Origin: Anastatus disparis
Taxonomy: Eukaryota > Arthropoda > Insecta > Hymenoptera > Eupelmidae
Assembly (NCBI GenBank): GCA_017163975.1
Contig: JAFFSR010000292.1
Location: 2,053,501-2,117,500 of the forward strand
Length of the DNA: 64,000 nt
Direction: 5' to 3'
Positions 61,740 to 64,000 of this stretch are shown one piece after another. The stretch's first letter is position 1. Each line of letters starts with the position of its first letter. The notes under the pieces are model-generated. The model ran no database searches, was not told where the DNA came from, and was given only the letters and a program-made list of their open reading frames with translations. The position numbers and the translations under genes were made by a program.

Positions 61740-64000
61740 TAAGCAAGCGATTTTCACATGAACTGAGTTAATCACCACTAAGCGCAGCAAGGTGAGAAAA
61801 GGGCGAGGGTGTGAATCACAACTAGTCGAGGCGAAATTGGCGGGTGAGCAAAAAAAATTTTCGAAGGGAAAATTTTTACGGGATGACCTTTGTGAAGGGT
61901 CCTAGAATAAGGATCTGTAGTTTACCTGACGAAAAAGTGGTCCCAATTTGTTTAAATCGATTTTATTCAAACAAATTCAAAAAGTTGTTTATTTTGATTC
62001 GGACAAAGTTTTTTTAGATTAATTGAGTGATTCTAAACAAAAAAGTATTTTTATAGTTTTTTTCCAAAGTTGACGGTTTTCGAGTTATTAACAAATAAAG
62101 ATGTTAAAAATCACTGAAATGCCCATTTTCAAAGCTCTGAAACGATACTAAAATTTGAATTTTTTTAGGTTGGTAAAGTTTTAAAGTTAAATTTAGATAC
62201 TCTTTAATAGAATCCCGAAGAGTAATTTCAAATTACTTTTTTTTTAAGTGTTATTTTTCAATTGTTAATCAAGCGCGTATACGCAGTATCTTCGGGTCCA
62301 AGCGCATACAGCTGAATATGTCGTCTGCTAAAGTTCATGTCTTAACTCGCGCGGCAGATCGGGAGAGGGTCCATCGGCAGTAAGAGGTCCCACCCAGTTT
62401 TTATGATTTATCCCTAAAACTTCAGAGTTCACCTAAATTTTAACAATAGTTGTAAAAATATAAAGTCGCTGGAATTTTAGATTTTGACTCTAACAAATCG
62501 GAAGACCGACTTTTTTCAGAAAGAACTGAAAATACTTTTAATTTTCCGACATTTTATTAAATAAATATTTTAACCCTTGAGTTCAATCTTATAATACGCA
62601 TTTTTCTTGTTTAGGCACTATAACAATTTACCGCTTTGTAACCTAGTCCATCTCTAGGTATTCTGTTTTTAAATAAAATAATTCATAGCACACTCCTTAC
62701 TCAAAATTTAATTCTTTTTTATTGTATTTTAGATTATTTTTCTTTTTTTAATTTTTAATTTTATTCTTATTTTACGTTTTAATTCCTACAATCGAATAAT
62801 ATAATTAACCTTTCTCTAATAATAAATTTATTTAAAATTTATTTAATCGTTCTACCAGCTATTTTTTTTACTGAAATTTTATAAATGAGATACTTTTTAC
62901 TTCTGCTTATCTTTTTATTTTTTTACAAACAAACTACCCTCACACCCTCACGCCAAGTATTTTTTTATAGTGCCTAAAAACATGATCATGCCTTACATCG
63001 CTCATCTTATTTTTAAGATTTGACTCATTCGACGCCGTTAAAATATTTTTTAATAAAAATTACGCGTCGGATTACAAATTAATTTTCAGTTTAACCCCAT
63101 TATCTCGAAAATAACCTCATTTTCCTGATTTTTGTTTAGAATGTCCAAAATCTATCCTTTCCACGAAACGCTAATTTTTACACATGTTAATAAATAATTT
63201 CCCCATGCAAACTCCCCCTAATACTTTTAGGGATAAAAATACATAAAACGTGACCTCTAAAACACGGGACCCCCCCGACTAAAGGCTTCATATGCTAAGG
63301 ACCTAGTAAAGCAATGTAAATACCAAAAAAAGTGTAATACCAAAGCATGTTCATATAAAAAAAATAATGTGAATTGTGTACCGTTATGTGGTTGTGATTT
63401 AGATCTGTGTAAAAATATTGTTAATTTTAAAAATATTGTTAATTTTAAAAATATTATTAATTTTAAAAATATTGTTAATTTTAAAAATATTGTTAATTTT
63501 AAAAATATTTATTAATAAAAGTTTGAGTAAAACAAATATATTCGCAAAATTCTAATATTTTCTTGATTAAATATTCATATATTTTTTAATGCGTATATTA
63601 TATGTAGTAAATTATAAAAATACAATTAACTAACAAATTTTTAACTAAAGTATATTTTGAACCATAAGTCCCTTATAAATTATCTTCCAAGACGTAGAAC
63701 AACTTAAAAATTAGCGATGCGCTCTGCGCGAATTAAGACATGAACTTTAACAGACGACATACTCAGCTGTATGCGCTTGGACGCGGAGATACTGGGTATA
63801 CGCGCTTAATTAAAAATTGAAAAATAACACTTAAAAATAAAGTGATTCGAAATTACTCTTCGGGATTCTATTAAAGAGTATCTAAATTTAACTTTAAAAC
63901 TTTGCCAACCTAAAAAAATTCAAATTTTAGTATCGTTTCAGAGCTTTGAAAATGGGCATTTTAGTGATTTTTAACATCTTTATTTGTTAATAACTCGAAA
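61740..64000. mobile_element. Large element with long inverted repeats, cut by the window end
   Basis: Sequence at 62,078-62,361 is repeated in inverted form at about 63,716-64,000, some 285 bases at roughly 90% identity or better. Examples: TCCAAGCGCATACAGCTGA and GAAACGATACTAAAATTTGA. The right arm is still matching at the last base, so the repeat is longer, and the matching left sequence before 62,078 should continue into 61,740-62,077. The 1.35-kb interior has no long frame and a C-over-G skew on the plus strand. It looks like a non-autonomous or decayed DNA transposon. The outer left border is a guess. Confidence 0.7.
63411..63512. repeat. 18-bp tandem repeat, about six units
   Basis: Unit TTAATTTTAAAAATATTG, repeated about six times with few changes, in the interior of the long-inverted-repeat element. 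Confidence 0.9.

Overview
This is a very AT-rich eukaryotic window, about three quarters A+T by eye. It holds three spliced protein genes, all GT-AG, in a large gene-poor background full of foldback and tRNA-derived repeats. The proteins are animal-type. The short exons, the texture and the tRNA-derived SINE fit an insect, and a hymenopteran such as a parasitoid wasp is plausible. That placement is inference, because nothing here fixes the species. I saw no rRNA, CRISPR array, prokaryotic operon or viral gene.

Layout. 1-20,500: no convincing gene. AT-rich DNA alternates with GC-richer islands, (TA)n microsatellites, two SINE copies, a degraded foldback at 5.56-6.09 kb, two tandem foldback units at 16.49-17.05 kb and a foldback built of about 10-bp repeats at 17.95-18.81 kb. 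20,537-21,667 (minus): EXOSC2/Rrp4, a cap subunit of the RNA exosome (3 exons, 300 aa). 23,901-28,721 (minus): a LAMP-family lysosomal membrane glycoprotein (5 exons, 712 aa) with a long mucin-like and acidic insert, but without the usual Tyr-based tail signal. 28.7-39.7 kb: the LAMP 5' region, AT-rich DNA and one SINE. 40,022-42,684 (plus): an ESCO/Eco1 cohesin acetyltransferase (5 exons, 776 aa) with an E2F-type site upstream. 42.7-64 kb: no convincing gene, three more SINE copies, at least six foldback/MITE-like elements, and the left part of a large element with long inverted repeats that runs off the right edge.

The three genes are housekeeping genes with separate jobs: nuclear and cytoplasmic RNA decay, lysosomal membrane, and sister-chromatid cohesion. 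Nothing suggests they act together. The unusual content is the repeat fraction: many near-complete palindromes, some in tandem or nested, some with CpG-rich arms in an AT-rich genome, and six copies of one tRNA-Thr-like SINE. The ESCO gene also appears to differ from human ESCO1 at three positions reported to matter for catalysis. That rests on remembered sequence and needs an alignment.
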